The notes beneath the pieces were generated by a model, which worked only from the letters and a program-made list of their open reading frames with translations, ran no database searches and was not told the DNA's origin. From positions 1 through 64,000 of the forward strand of contig DVIN01000051.1 of assembly GCA_018711275.1 (NCBI GenBank): a DNA stretch of 64,000 nucleotides, read 5' to 3'. This DNA is from Candidatus Pullilachnospira intestinigallinarum. GTDB lineage: Bacteria; Bacillota; Clostridia; Lachnospirales; Lachnospiraceae. A program made the position numbers and the translations under genes. The first letter of the stretch is position 1; each line of letters begins with the position of its first letter. Positions 51,968 through 60,261 of this stretch are shown here, one piece after another.

Positions 51968-52846
51968 TCACCGGCGCAGAGGATTGATCCGCCTGCCCGC
52001 GATAATCAGAAGAAGCGCCGACAGAAACAGCTGTATGGCAATGGCCCCCGGAAGCATATACCGCACCCCCGGATTTCGGGTGAAATCGCCGAAGCAACAG
52101 CATACATTCATCAGCTCGCTGCCGCTTCCCACCTGATGGCTGAGCAGTCCGTAAAAGGTTACCAGCGGATTCAGATACAACAGGTAAATCCATCCGCCCA
52201 CATCCGGCGCCCGGTATACCTCCATCTGATCTGCCTGCACCCCCAGCACATAGTGAATCACCGCCACCAGCGCAATGGTTCCCAGTACCAGAAACAGTAC
52301 AATCACATAGGATAAAATGGTGGCGACGGTGGTCTTGCGGCTGACGGCGGAACAGAACACGCCGATGCTTCCAATAAAAATCCCGGAAACCACCAGAATG
52401 GCCACCAGCGCCAGCAGATCTGCCAGACCGATGCCGCCGTAGATCAGTACCAGCGAGATCACCGGAAGAGAGGAACACGCCAGCATGAAAATCACACAAA
52501 GAGACGCTTCCAGCTTGCCGACGATAATCTTCCAGGGGCTCAGATGAGTGGTCAACAGAATATCCAGTGTTCTCCTCTCCCGTTCTATGGCAATCGACCC
52601 GCCGGCGATTCCCGGAACCAGAAGGCAGATCAGAAGAAACAGTACATACGCCATGATCATATAGCACTGAACCGGAAAACGGTACTGCGCAGCCGCCATA
52701 TAATCTCTCCCGGCCCCTGTGCCGAAACAGGTCACCACCGCCACCAGAGTCAGAAGAAGATTGCCGCCGAAAATCATCCAGGAAACCTTCATGGAACGCA
52801 TATTTCTCCGGATTTCATTTTCCAGTACAGGATTTAATTTTATCAT
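51968..52846 (-). CDS. ABC transporter permease
   Basis: 292 residues with six predicted helices and GSIAIERERRTLDILLTT, the coupling motif of ABC-2 permeases in the NatB/GldF-like group. ATG at 52846 preceded by GAGGAGG; an in-frame GTG upstream overlaps that site. Works with the ATPase 81 bases upstream. Confidence 0.88.
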   Translation of the reverse strand: MIKLNPVLENEIRRNMRSMKVSWMIFGGNLLLTLVAVVTCFGTGAGRDYMAAAQYRFPVQCYMIMAYVLFLLICLLVPGIAGGSIAIERERRTLDILLTTHLSPWKIIVGKLEASLCVIFMLACSSLPVISLVLIYGGIGLADLLALVAILVVSGIFIGSIGVFCSAVSRKTTVATILSYVIVLFLVLGTIALVAVIHYVLGVQADQMEVYRAPDVGGWIYLLYLNPLVTFYGLLSHQVGSGSELMNVCCCFGDFTRNPGVRYMLPGAIAIQLFLSALLLIIAGRRINPLRR

Positions 52847-52927
52847 GCTTCTCCTCCTCACAACCGGCGGCGTCCCTGTTTACAGATCCGCCGCCGCAAT
52901 AAACATAATACGTCCCTCCTGCATGCT

Positions 52928-53854
52928 TCAGGACTGTTCCGGTTCCACCAGATTGAAAAAGACCGATTCCAGACTGTTATGTTCCCGGGTAAAGGAGGTG
53001 ACCAGCACGCCGGCCTCCATAATTTCCCGCAGAAGAAGCGCTTCCTCCTCCCTGCTTCCGGAAAACAGAATGGATATCACATTCCGGTCGATGGACATCC
53101 TGGTCACCAGCGGATGGCGTCTCAGCAGACTCACCGCTTTTTCCATCTGGCTGTATACAGTAATCAGCACCGGGTTGGAACTGTCAATGGACAGCATAAT
53201 ATCCTCAATCTCTCCCTGCAGCACCATCTTTCCCTGATTGATAATTCCGATATTGGAACACATATCTGCCAGATCGGAAAGTATATGGGAACTGATCAGC
53301 ACCGTATATCCTTCCTGGCACAGATGCTGCAGCACATGTTTGAATACTCTCCTTGCCCCCGGATCCAGTCCGGAAGCCGGCTCATCCATAACCAGAAGCT
53401 GCGGCCTGTGGATCAGGGCTCTGGCCAGACACAGCCGCTGCTGCATGCCTCTGGACAGTTCGTCCACAAACCGGTTCTCCATGGAGCCAAGTTCCACCTG
53501 ATCCAGCACGCAAAGGGCCCTTGTCCTGGCCTCTTTTCCGGCAATTCCATAGGCGCTGCCATAAAACTCCAGATATTCCATCACCGTCAGATTATCGTAT
53601 ACGCCAAAGAAATCCGGTACATAGCCGATTTTGCTTTTCAGCGGCTTCACGTCTTTTCCCACCGGAATCCCGTCAATTCTCACCTCTCCCCCGGTGGGTC
53701 TTAAAAGTCCCGCCACAATTCGGATCGTGGTGGTTTTTCCCGCTCCGTTGGGTCCCACAAAGCCGTAAAGCTGTCCTTTTCTGATTTCCATATTCAGTCC
53801 GTTAAGGGCCAGCAGGGAGTCGTATTTTTTATAAAGATTTACAATCTGAAGCAT
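52928..53854 (-). CDS. ABC transporter ATP-binding protein
   Basis: 308 residues; Walker A GPNGAGKTTTI, signature ELSRGMQQRLCLARAL, Walker B LLVMDEPASGLDPGA, H-loop SSHILSD, and a C-terminal approximately 90-residue domain as in GldA/NatA-type ATPases. It starts one base after the 719-residue gene ends. Confidence 0.93.
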   Translation of the reverse strand: MLQIVNLYKKYDSLLALNGLNMEIRKGQLYGFVGPNGAGKTTTIRIVAGLLRPTGGEVRIDGIPVGKDVKPLKSKIGYVPDFFGVYDNLTVMEYLEFYGSAYGIAGKEARTRALCVLDQVELGSMENRFVDELSRGMQQRLCLARALIHRPQLLVMDEPASGLDPGARRVFKHVLQHLCQEGYTVLISSHILSDLADMCSNIGIINQGKMVLQGEIEDIMLSIDSSNPVLITVYSQMEKAVSLLRRHPLVTRMSIDRNVISILFSGSREEEALLLREIMEAGVLVTSFTREHNSLESVFFNLVEPEQS

Positions 53855-53855
53855 T

Positions 53856-56015
53856 CTATCTGTCCGCCTTTCTGACCGCGCTGATATAGGGAAGCAGCCT
53901 GGTTTTCTGTTCCTGTCCGTCTCTTTCCCGCGTCGTCTGCCGGTACTGCACCCGGAGGACTCCTTCGCCGGACAGGTAAGGCTCCAGCTCTTTTCTCAGA
54001 AAAGTTCTCTGCCAGTTTTCCACTTCCACATAAACTCCCTGGCTCCAGGAATAGAACGCTACCGCACCGTCAAAGGAATGATAATACGATCCTTCCTGCC
54101 GGTCTCCGGCAGAAAAAGTCAGAGATTCCGCCGTCCCTGCCGGATAATTCACCACTATCTCCTGTTCATACAGCACATTATCCATTTCATAAAAGATTCC
54201 GTCCTCCGACGTCCCGTAAATCTCCAGATTGGGACAGTAAGTATATCCTTCGCTGCTCCAGTCCGCCTGCACATCGACGTTGGCCGTCACTGTGCCGTAG
54301 ATTTTATATCCGGAATTTTCCTGAAAGCTCAGATCGGGATTTTTCACAATCCCGAAAAGTATCATCTCTCCGTCTTCCAGTCCGTACATGGCTTCCACCA
54401 TCATCTGTGAAAAATATTCCTCCTGGTAAGCCGGGAACGGATACTCGGAAAAATCGAAATGATCTTTCACAAAATCCTCCATTGAGATCGGATTGCAGGC
54501 TTTAAGCGGAAGATTCTTCACCTTTACGGATTCTCCTGCGGCAATGGTTCCCGCCACGGCCGCCCGGTTTTTCATCAGGAATACGGCGCAGTCAATGGTA
54601 TAGGGGGTCTGGTTGGCGATTGTTCCTTCCACCGCCTGATCCGTTCCCAGAAGTTCTGCCGTAATCCCCGTTTTTTCTTCGTTCCGCCTCTCTTTCTGCA
54701 GCGTAAAGAAATTTTGCCGGAAAGAAGGAACGTGGCTGATGGTAATCTTATTTTTTTCCTGCCCCATGCGGATATCTATCTGCTCCGCGAAATCACTGTC
54801 GGTCAGTCTGGCGCCGTCCGTACCGACCTCCCAGGGCCGCAGCCGGTAATCGGCGTCCAGATACAGCTGATATTCGCTGTTGTAAGGCGCCTGAATTCCC
54901 AGTTCAAGCTGTTCCTTCCAGAGATTATCCCGCTGGATATAGGAGCCGTTGCAGGTGAGAACCGGCGCTCTCACACTGGTCTTTCTGCCCAATACCGCCA
55001 TCAGTGCCACAAACGCCACTGCCAGACAGCAGATGGCAATCCAGAGGTACTTTCTGCGGTTTTTTCGTTTTAAAATGAGGTAAATTCCGGGTCCCGCAAG
55101 AAATACATAGATGAGCAGAAGAATAAGATATTTCATCATCGAAGGGCTCTGTCTGACAGGGACGGCGCCGAGCGTACCCGTTTCACCGAAAGTATACGTT
55201 CCCGCATTGTTCAGTTTCTCATAAAAAGTCTCCTGTCCTTCCCCGTAAATCAGCGCTTCCGTCATTTCCACGCAGGACCTCTGGTCTTTTTTCAGATAGT
55301 ATCCGCCCTCCTGCCGCCAGGTGTCAATCGCCAGCTGCTGGTCGGGGGTAAAGGCGGTATCCTCATCGGCGATCAGGATGTCCAGATGGCCCAATGCCTG
55401 GGGATCCGGATAAATATCCTCCGCCTCCAGAGAAATAGCCCGCACAAATGCTTCCTGCGGATAATCGCCTTCCAGGGTCACCTGCAGGCCGTCCAGTTCC
55501 TCCAGTTCTTTCGGATCTGCCGCGATCACCCCCACCAGAAGACGCTGCTGATTTTCCGAGGTATTTATCGCCAGAGAAGCGGTTCCCAGCGTTCTGTCTC
55601 CCTCCGTCACGGTGACGTACAGGTAACTTTCAAATACCGGCAGTTCCAGATAAAACGTTTCTTCCAGCGTCTCCTCTGCTTTTATGGAAATCTCTTTTTC
55701 ATAAGCGTAAACCCGGCTGCCGGCGGCCTGCCCGTACTGGCTGTTTCCCATCCACAAGGCGTCCCCCAGCGCCTGGTTTTCCCCCTGCACCGGAATCTCA
55801 ATGGTCAGCATCCCGGAAAAATCCCGTCCATGGTTGGTCATGGACACGGTGAGCGGGACGCTGCTTCCGCTTTTTATGTTTCCCGCAAACCCATAGGAAA
55901 GCTGAAGCTCCACCGGCATTTTTTCCTCCGCCTTCGGGGAAACCGGCAGCAGAAAGAAAAGCAGGAAGAACCAAAGGAGGGCACGGAAGAAGTTTTCTTT
56001 TCCCGCTGTTCTCAT
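53856..56015 (-). CDS. Exported membrane protein, possible ABC auxiliary subunit
   Basis: 719 residues, not assigned to a named family. Signal peptide (FFRALLWFFLLFFLLPVSPKA), a beta-rich extracellular region, a segment near 205-240 (HLDILIADEDTAFTPDQQLA then IDTWRQEGG) resembling the glutamine-amidotransferase-like fold of GldG/ABC auxiliary proteins, two membrane helices (about 300-320 and 330-350), then a long second extracellular beta-rich part. It sits between the regulators and ABC genes, overlapping the kinase by ATGA. Inference: sensor or auxiliary subunit of the ABC system. Confidence 0.7.
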   Translation of the reverse strand: MRTAGKENFFRALLWFFLLFFLLPVSPKAEEKMPVELQLSYGFAGNIKSGSSVPLTVSMTNHGRDFSGMLTIEIPVQGENQALGDALWMGNSQYGQAAGSRVYAYEKEISIKAEETLEETFYLELPVFESYLYVTVTEGDRTLGTASLAINTSENQQRLLVGVIAADPKELEELDGLQVTLEGDYPQEAFVRAISLEAEDIYPDPQALGHLDILIADEDTAFTPDQQLAIDTWRQEGGYYLKKDQRSCVEMTEALIYGEGQETFYEKLNNAGTYTFGETGTLGAVPVRQSPSMMKYLILLLIYVFLAGPGIYLILKRKNRRKYLWIAICCLAVAFVALMAVLGRKTSVRAPVLTCNGSYIQRDNLWKEQLELGIQAPYNSEYQLYLDADYRLRPWEVGTDGARLTDSDFAEQIDIRMGQEKNKITISHVPSFRQNFFTLQKERRNEEKTGITAELLGTDQAVEGTIANQTPYTIDCAVFLMKNRAAVAGTIAAGESVKVKNLPLKACNPISMEDFVKDHFDFSEYPFPAYQEEYFSQMMVEAMYGLEDGEMILFGIVKNPDLSFQENSGYKIYGTVTANVDVQADWSSEGYTYCPNLEIYGTSEDGIFYEMDNVLYEQEIVVNYPAGTAESLTFSAGDRQEGSYYHSFDGAVAFYSWSQGVYVEVENWQRTFLRKELEPYLSGEGVLRVQYRQTTRERDGQEQKTRLLPYISAVRKADR

Positions 56016-57817
56016 ACTGTTTCCTCCGTCTTCTGTTTTATGGGCAGGGTCACTTCGAAAACAGTCCCTTCAAGGTCGCTGCGGACCGACACGCTTCCGC
56101 TGTGAAGCTGCGCAATCTGTTCCACAATCGCCAGCCCCAGCCCGGTCCCGCCCGTATCCTGTGAGCGGGAATGTTCCACCCGGTAAAATTTTCGAAACAG
56201 CTTTTCCAGTTCCTCCGGCGGAATCACATATCCGTAATTGATCACCCGGGTAACCACCGTCTGATCTTTTTGTTCCATCTCCACCCGGATCATCTTTCCG
56301 TCTTTCCCATATTTTACCGCGTTATTCAGAAGATTTTCAAACATTCTCGCCAGAAGATTTCCATCCGCCGTTATGGGAATGGATTTTTCACGGCAGAAAA
56401 AACCGGCCGTAAGCCCCTGCCGCTCAAACGCCGGCGCGTTTTCATCCATCAGCTGGGCCATCAGCTGGACGATATCCAGCTTTCCCATATGAAGGGGCAT
56501 TTCCCGGTGTTCCAGTTTTACAAAGCCAAACAGCTCGTTGGTCATCTGTTCCAGATGCCGCGCCTTCCGGTAAGCGATATCCAGGTATTTTTTCCTGGTC
56601 TGCGCGTCCAGTTCCTCCTGCTCCCGCACCCAGCCAAGATAACCGATGATGGAGGTGAGCGGTGTCCTCAGATCATGCGCCACGCTGGATATCAGATCGT
56701 TCTTTGTATACTCCGCCAGCCGCTCCCGTTCCATGATCACTTTGATATTGGCCTCCATCTGATTCAGATAGCCCGCGATCTGGCCGAATTCGTCCAGAGA
56801 ACGCACCGGGATCTCTTTGTCAAAATTCCCCTGGGCGATATCCCGGATCCCGTTGGTGATGATACGGACATATTTCATATACCGGCGGATCAGAGCATAA
56901 AAACAGATCACAAATACCACCAGTCCAAGAAACAGCATCAGACCCCACCGGACGCCGGGATTCAGTCCGTCAGGCCCCATCATGACGCTCCTGTAGCCGC
57001 TGTAGCGCAGCCGTTCGGAAACCCGGCGGATCAGATATCCCAGCGCGCATTCAAAAACCGCCGTAGCCGCGGCGCTGACCAGAATATAAAAAGCCATCCG
57101 TTCCTCAAAGGTTCTGATAAATTTATTTGTCAATTTTATATCCCACCCCCCAGACGGTTGTGATAATCTTGTCTGTCCTGGTATCATCTTTCCTCTGAGT
57201 CTGCGAATATGAACCATCACCGTGTTGTTGGCTTCGTAGACTTTCTCGTGCCACACCTGCTCAAAAATCTCATCGGTGCTGAAAACCTTCCCGGGATTGG
57301 ATGCCAGAAGATGCAGGATATCAAATTCAATGGGCGTAAGCTTGATACTTTCTCCATCCACAAATACCTGATGGGTTTCCCGGTTAATCACCAGATTTTT
57401 CAGTTCGATCACCGGTGTCTCTTTCTTCTGATCCCTGGCGGGATTCAGATCCCGGTACCGTCGCAGCTGTGATTTTACCCGGGCCATCAACTCCAGGGGA
57501 TTGAAGGGTTTCGTCACATAATCGTCCGCCCCGCTGGTCAGCCCCACAATTTTATCCAGATCCTGAGTCTTTGCGCTGACCATAATTACAGGAACGTTGT
57601 TCTCCGCACGGATCCGGCGGCACATCTCCAGGCCGTCGATCTCCGGCATCATGATATCCAGCAGCACCAGATCGACCTTCTCCTCCTTCATAATTCTGAG
57701 CCCCGTATGAGCATCGTATGCTTTCAGAACGCGGAATCCGTCGCTGACAAGATACAGTTCCAGCAGATCCGCGATTTCCTTTTCGTCGTCCACCACCAAA
57801 ATATTCGTTTCTTCCAT
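56012..57817 (-). CDS. VanR-like regulator read in frame into VanS-like kinase
   Basis: A single 601-codon frame. Residues 1-225: OmpR/VanR-type receiver (Asp54 in VLLDIMMPEIDG, Lys103 in TKPF) and most of the winged-helix domain. From residue 229 a histidine kinase: two membrane helices, HAMP (PVRSLDEFGQIAGYLNQM), H-box His381 (SVAHDLRTPLTS), N-box ENLLNNAVKYG, G-box GTGLGLAIVEQI. The regulator's proper end (KIITTVWGVGYKID then stop at 57123) lies in another frame, and a TTG at 57133 with GGGGTGG upstream is the natural kinase start. A small lesion at 57185-57193 therefore joins two normally overlapping genes, or else this is a sequence error. ATG at 57817 follows AAGGAGG-like repeat sequence. 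Confidence 0.85.
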   Translation of the reverse strand: MEETNILVVDDEKEIADLLELYLVSDGFRVLKAYDAHTGLRIMKEEKVDLVLLDIMMPEIDGLEMCRRIRAENNVPVIMVSAKTQDLDKIVGLTSGADDYVTKPFNPLELMARVKSQLRRYRDLNPARDQKKETPVIELKNLVINRETHQVFVDGESIKLTPIEFDILHLLASNPGKVFSTDEIFEQVWHEKVYEANNTVMVHIRRLRGKMIPGQTRLSQPSGGWDIKLTNKFIRTFEERMAFYILVSAAATAVFECALGYLIRRVSERLRYSGYRSVMMGPDGLNPGVRWGLMLFLGLVVFVICFYALIRRYMKYVRIITNGIRDIAQGNFDKEIPVRSLDEFGQIAGYLNQMEANIKVIMERERLAEYTKNDLISSVAHDLRTPLTSIIGYLGWVREQEELDAQTRKKYLDIAYRKARHLEQMTNELFGFVKLEHREMPLHMGKLDIVQLMAQLMDENAPAFERQGLTAGFFCREKSIPITADGNLLARMFENLLNNAVKYGKDGKMIRVEMEQKDQTVVTRVINYGYVIPPEELEKLFRKFYRVEHSRSQDTGGTGLGLAIVEQIAQLHSGSVSVRSDLEGTVFEVTLPIKQKTEETV

Positions 57818-57838
57818 CTGTCCTGTCTCCTCCTTTTT

Positions 57839-57909
57839 GGCCGAAGGGCCATCGAGGTATCCCCTTGCGGGATTTCCTCCTTTTTGGCCAAACGGCCATC
57901 GAGGCATCT
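57839..57909 (+). repeat. Tandem pair of 47-bp repeats before the regulator start
   Basis: Cores at 57839-57862 and 57886-57909, 47 bases apart (GGCCGAAGGGCCATCGAGG then TATCC). On the minus strand the repeat edge GGCCAAAAAGGAGGA carries the Shine-Dalgarno sequence, and the ATG follows 12 bases later. Confidence 0.8.
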
Positions 57910-57926
57910 CCGGCCTCCCTGCGGCT

Positions 57927-57970
57927 ATTGTACCATACTTTCCCCGGGAAATCTTTACAGATTGCTTACA
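57927..57970 (-). promoter_or_regulatory. Promoter and direct-repeat site of the two-component operon
   Basis: Minus strand TGTAAG (57970-57965), five bases, TGTAAA (57959-57954), then 21 bases to TACAAT (57932-57927), which has an upstream TG. The -35 is poor. Two 11-base-spaced half sites upstream of a weak -35 are typical for PhoB/OmpR-type activators. Confidence 0.7.
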
Positions 57971-58007
57971 AAAAAGGAAAGGCTGTTTCCATCCTCCCGC
58001 ACACGCC

Positions 58008-58054
58008 AAAAGGGAACCGCCGGCGGTTCCAGTCCGCCGGTGATTCCCTTCTTT
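58008..58054. terminator. Terminator after ppk
   Basis: AAAAGGGAA..GCCGGCGG stem pairing with CCGCCGG..TTCCCTTCTTTT, 55 bases beyond the ppk stop. Confidence 0.8.
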
Positions 58055-58110
58055 TCCATAAGCGATTTTCTGTTGTTCCATCTGCCGGAAGTTTCCGGCG
58101 CTTCTTTCGG

Positions 58111-60246
58111 TCACTCCACCGGCTCTGCGGGGATAAATACCCGGCCGTCCAGCGGCGCCGCCGGTTTTTTCGCCCGCTCGACGGCTTCCTGGCAGAAATA
58201 GTCCTGGGCGCAGATCAGGGTCTTTCCTCTCTTGTCCGGCTTTACATAGGTTCCGTCGGGCTGCATCTGGTGCGCCTTCACGTTGTCGGCCAGCTGGATT
58301 TCCAGGATGTGCTTGAGTTCTTCTTTCAGCCGTTCGTCCTCCACAGGGAAAATGATTTCCACCCGCTTGTCCAGATTTCGCGGCATCCAGTCCGCGCTTC
58401 CCATATAGATTTCTTCCTGTCCGTTGCTGTAGAAATAGAAAATTCTGGCATGCTCCAGGAAATTCCCCACGATGGAGCGGACGGTGATGTTCTCGCTGAT
58501 GCCCGGAATACCGGTTTTCAGACAGCAGATTCCCCTCACGATCAGGTCAATCTTCACCCCTGCCGCGGAAGCCGCATACAGAGCGGCGATCACATCCCGG
58601 TCGCACAGGGAGTTCATCTTGGCAATGATATGGGCTTTCTGTCCCTTTCTGGCATGTTCCTCCTCCATGGCGATCAGGTGCAGGAAACGATTTCTCATCC
58701 ACAGCGGCGCTACCACCAGCTTATTCCATGTGCTGGGTTCCGAATAACCCGACAGCATATTGAACACCGCGGTGGCGTCCTGTCCGATCTTCTCCCGGCA
58801 GGTCAGAAGTCCGCAGTCCGTATACTGCTTGGCAGTGGAATCGTTGTAGTTGCCGGTTCCCAGATGTACATACCGGCGGATACCCATCTCCTCCCGGCGC
58901 ACCACCAGCGTAATCTTACAGTGAGTTTTCAGGCCCAGAAGTCCATAGATTACATGGCAGCCGGCTTTCTCCAGCATCTTTGCCCACACGATATTGTTCT
59001 CCTCATCAAAACGGGCCTTCAGCTCCACCAGCACGGAAACCTGCTTGCCGTTCTCCGCTGCCTGGGCCAGCGCCGCTATGATGGGGGAATTTCCGCTGAC
59101 CCGGTACAGTGTCTGCTTGATGGCCAGGACATTGGGATCCTTAGATGCCTGACGGACAAAATCCACCACCGGGTCGAAAGACTGGTAGGGATGATGCAGC
59201 AGGATATCGCCCTTTCGGATATTGGCGAAAATACTGTCCTCGTTCTGCAGCGCCGGTACCGGCTGGGGAATATATTTTTCCGTTTTGTAAGCTTCAAAAC
59301 CGTCCAGTCCGTACATTTTCATCAGGAACGTAAGATCCAGCGGTCCGTTGATGGAAAAGATATCCTCATCCTTGATATGGAACTCCATTTTCAAAATTTT
59401 CAGCAGACGCTTATCCATACCGTCTTCCACTTCCAGACGGATCACCTCGCCCCACTGCCTCTTTTTCAGCTGTTTCTGGATCTCTTTCAGAAGATCTGCC
59501 GCCTCGTCCTCGTCGATGCTCAGATCCGCATTCCGCATGATCCGGTAGGGATGTGTGCAGACCACATCATAACTCAAAAACAGCTTTCCGATATTCCGCT
59601 CGATCACTTCCTCCAGGAGAATCAGTGTCCGCTCTCCGTTCTTTCCTTTGGGGAGTTCCACAAACCGGGGCAGCACGGAGGGAACCTGCACCGTGGCAAA
59701 TTCCAGTACCTCTTTATTCTTTTTGCTGTCCTTCTTTTTAATCAGGGAACCCAGATTCAGCGTTTTATTGCGGATCAGCGGGAAGGGCCGGGAGGAATCC
59801 ATCGCCATGGGCGTGAGCACCGGATAAACATTCTCCTCAAAATATTCATCCACATAGGCGGCCTGTTCCTTCGTCAGATCCTCATGGCGTCCCACAATAT
59901 GCAGCCCCACCTTTTTCAGTGCCGGCAGCAGTGAGCGGCTGTAAACCCGGTACTGAGACTCCACCAGTTCATGGGTTTTCCGGCTGATGGCCTTCAGCTG
60001 TTCCCTGGGAGTCATGCCGGCAATATCCGGCTTCTCATAGCCCGCATGTACCATATCTTTCAGCGAAGCCACCCGGATCATGAAAAATTCATCCAGGTTG
60101 GAGGCAGTAATGCTGAGAAATTTCAGTCTCTCAAACAGAGGGATGTTTTTATCCTTCGCCTCGCTCAGAACTCTTTCGTTGAAGCCGATCCAGCTCAGCT
60201 CCCGGTTCCAGTAGTATTCCGGTTTCTTATATTCCGTGTAGTCCAT
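58111..60246 (-). CDS. ppk: Polyphosphate kinase
   Basis: 711 residues, PPK1 family: N-terminal four-helix domain (ELSWIGFNERVLSEA, NLDEFFMIRVA), then two phospholipase-D-like halves with the autophosphorylated His in LKTHCKITLVV and the second in FLEHARIFYF; VHLGTGNYND is also diagnostic. Makes inorganic polyphosphate from ATP. Fifteen bases after ppx, so synthesis and breakdown enzymes are co-expressed. Confidence 0.97.
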   Translation of the reverse strand: MDYTEYKKPEYYWNRELSWIGFNERVLSEAKDKNIPLFERLKFLSITASNLDEFFMIRVASLKDMVHAGYEKPDIAGMTPREQLKAISRKTHELVESQYRVYSRSLLPALKKVGLHIVGRHEDLTKEQAAYVDEYFEENVYPVLTPMAMDSSRPFPLIRNKTLNLGSLIKKKDSKKNKEVLEFATVQVPSVLPRFVELPKGKNGERTLILLEEVIERNIGKLFLSYDVVCTHPYRIMRNADLSIDEDEAADLLKEIQKQLKKRQWGEVIRLEVEDGMDKRLLKILKMEFHIKDEDIFSINGPLDLTFLMKMYGLDGFEAYKTEKYIPQPVPALQNEDSIFANIRKGDILLHHPYQSFDPVVDFVRQASKDPNVLAIKQTLYRVSGNSPIIAALAQAAENGKQVSVLVELKARFDEENNIVWAKMLEKAGCHVIYGLLGLKTHCKITLVVRREEMGIRRYVHLGTGNYNDSTAKQYTDCGLLTCREKIGQDATAVFNMLSGYSEPSTWNKLVVAPLWMRNRFLHLIAMEEEHARKGQKAHIIAKMNSLCDRDVIAALYAASAAGVKIDLIVRGICCLKTGIPGISENITVRSIVGNFLEHARIFYFYSNGQEEIYMGSADWMPRNLDKRVEIIFPVEDERLKEELKHILEIQLADNVKAHQMQPDGTYVKPDKRGKTLICAQDYFCQEAVERAKKPAAPLDGRVFIPAEPVE

Positions 60247-60261
60247 CTTCTGCTACCTCCC

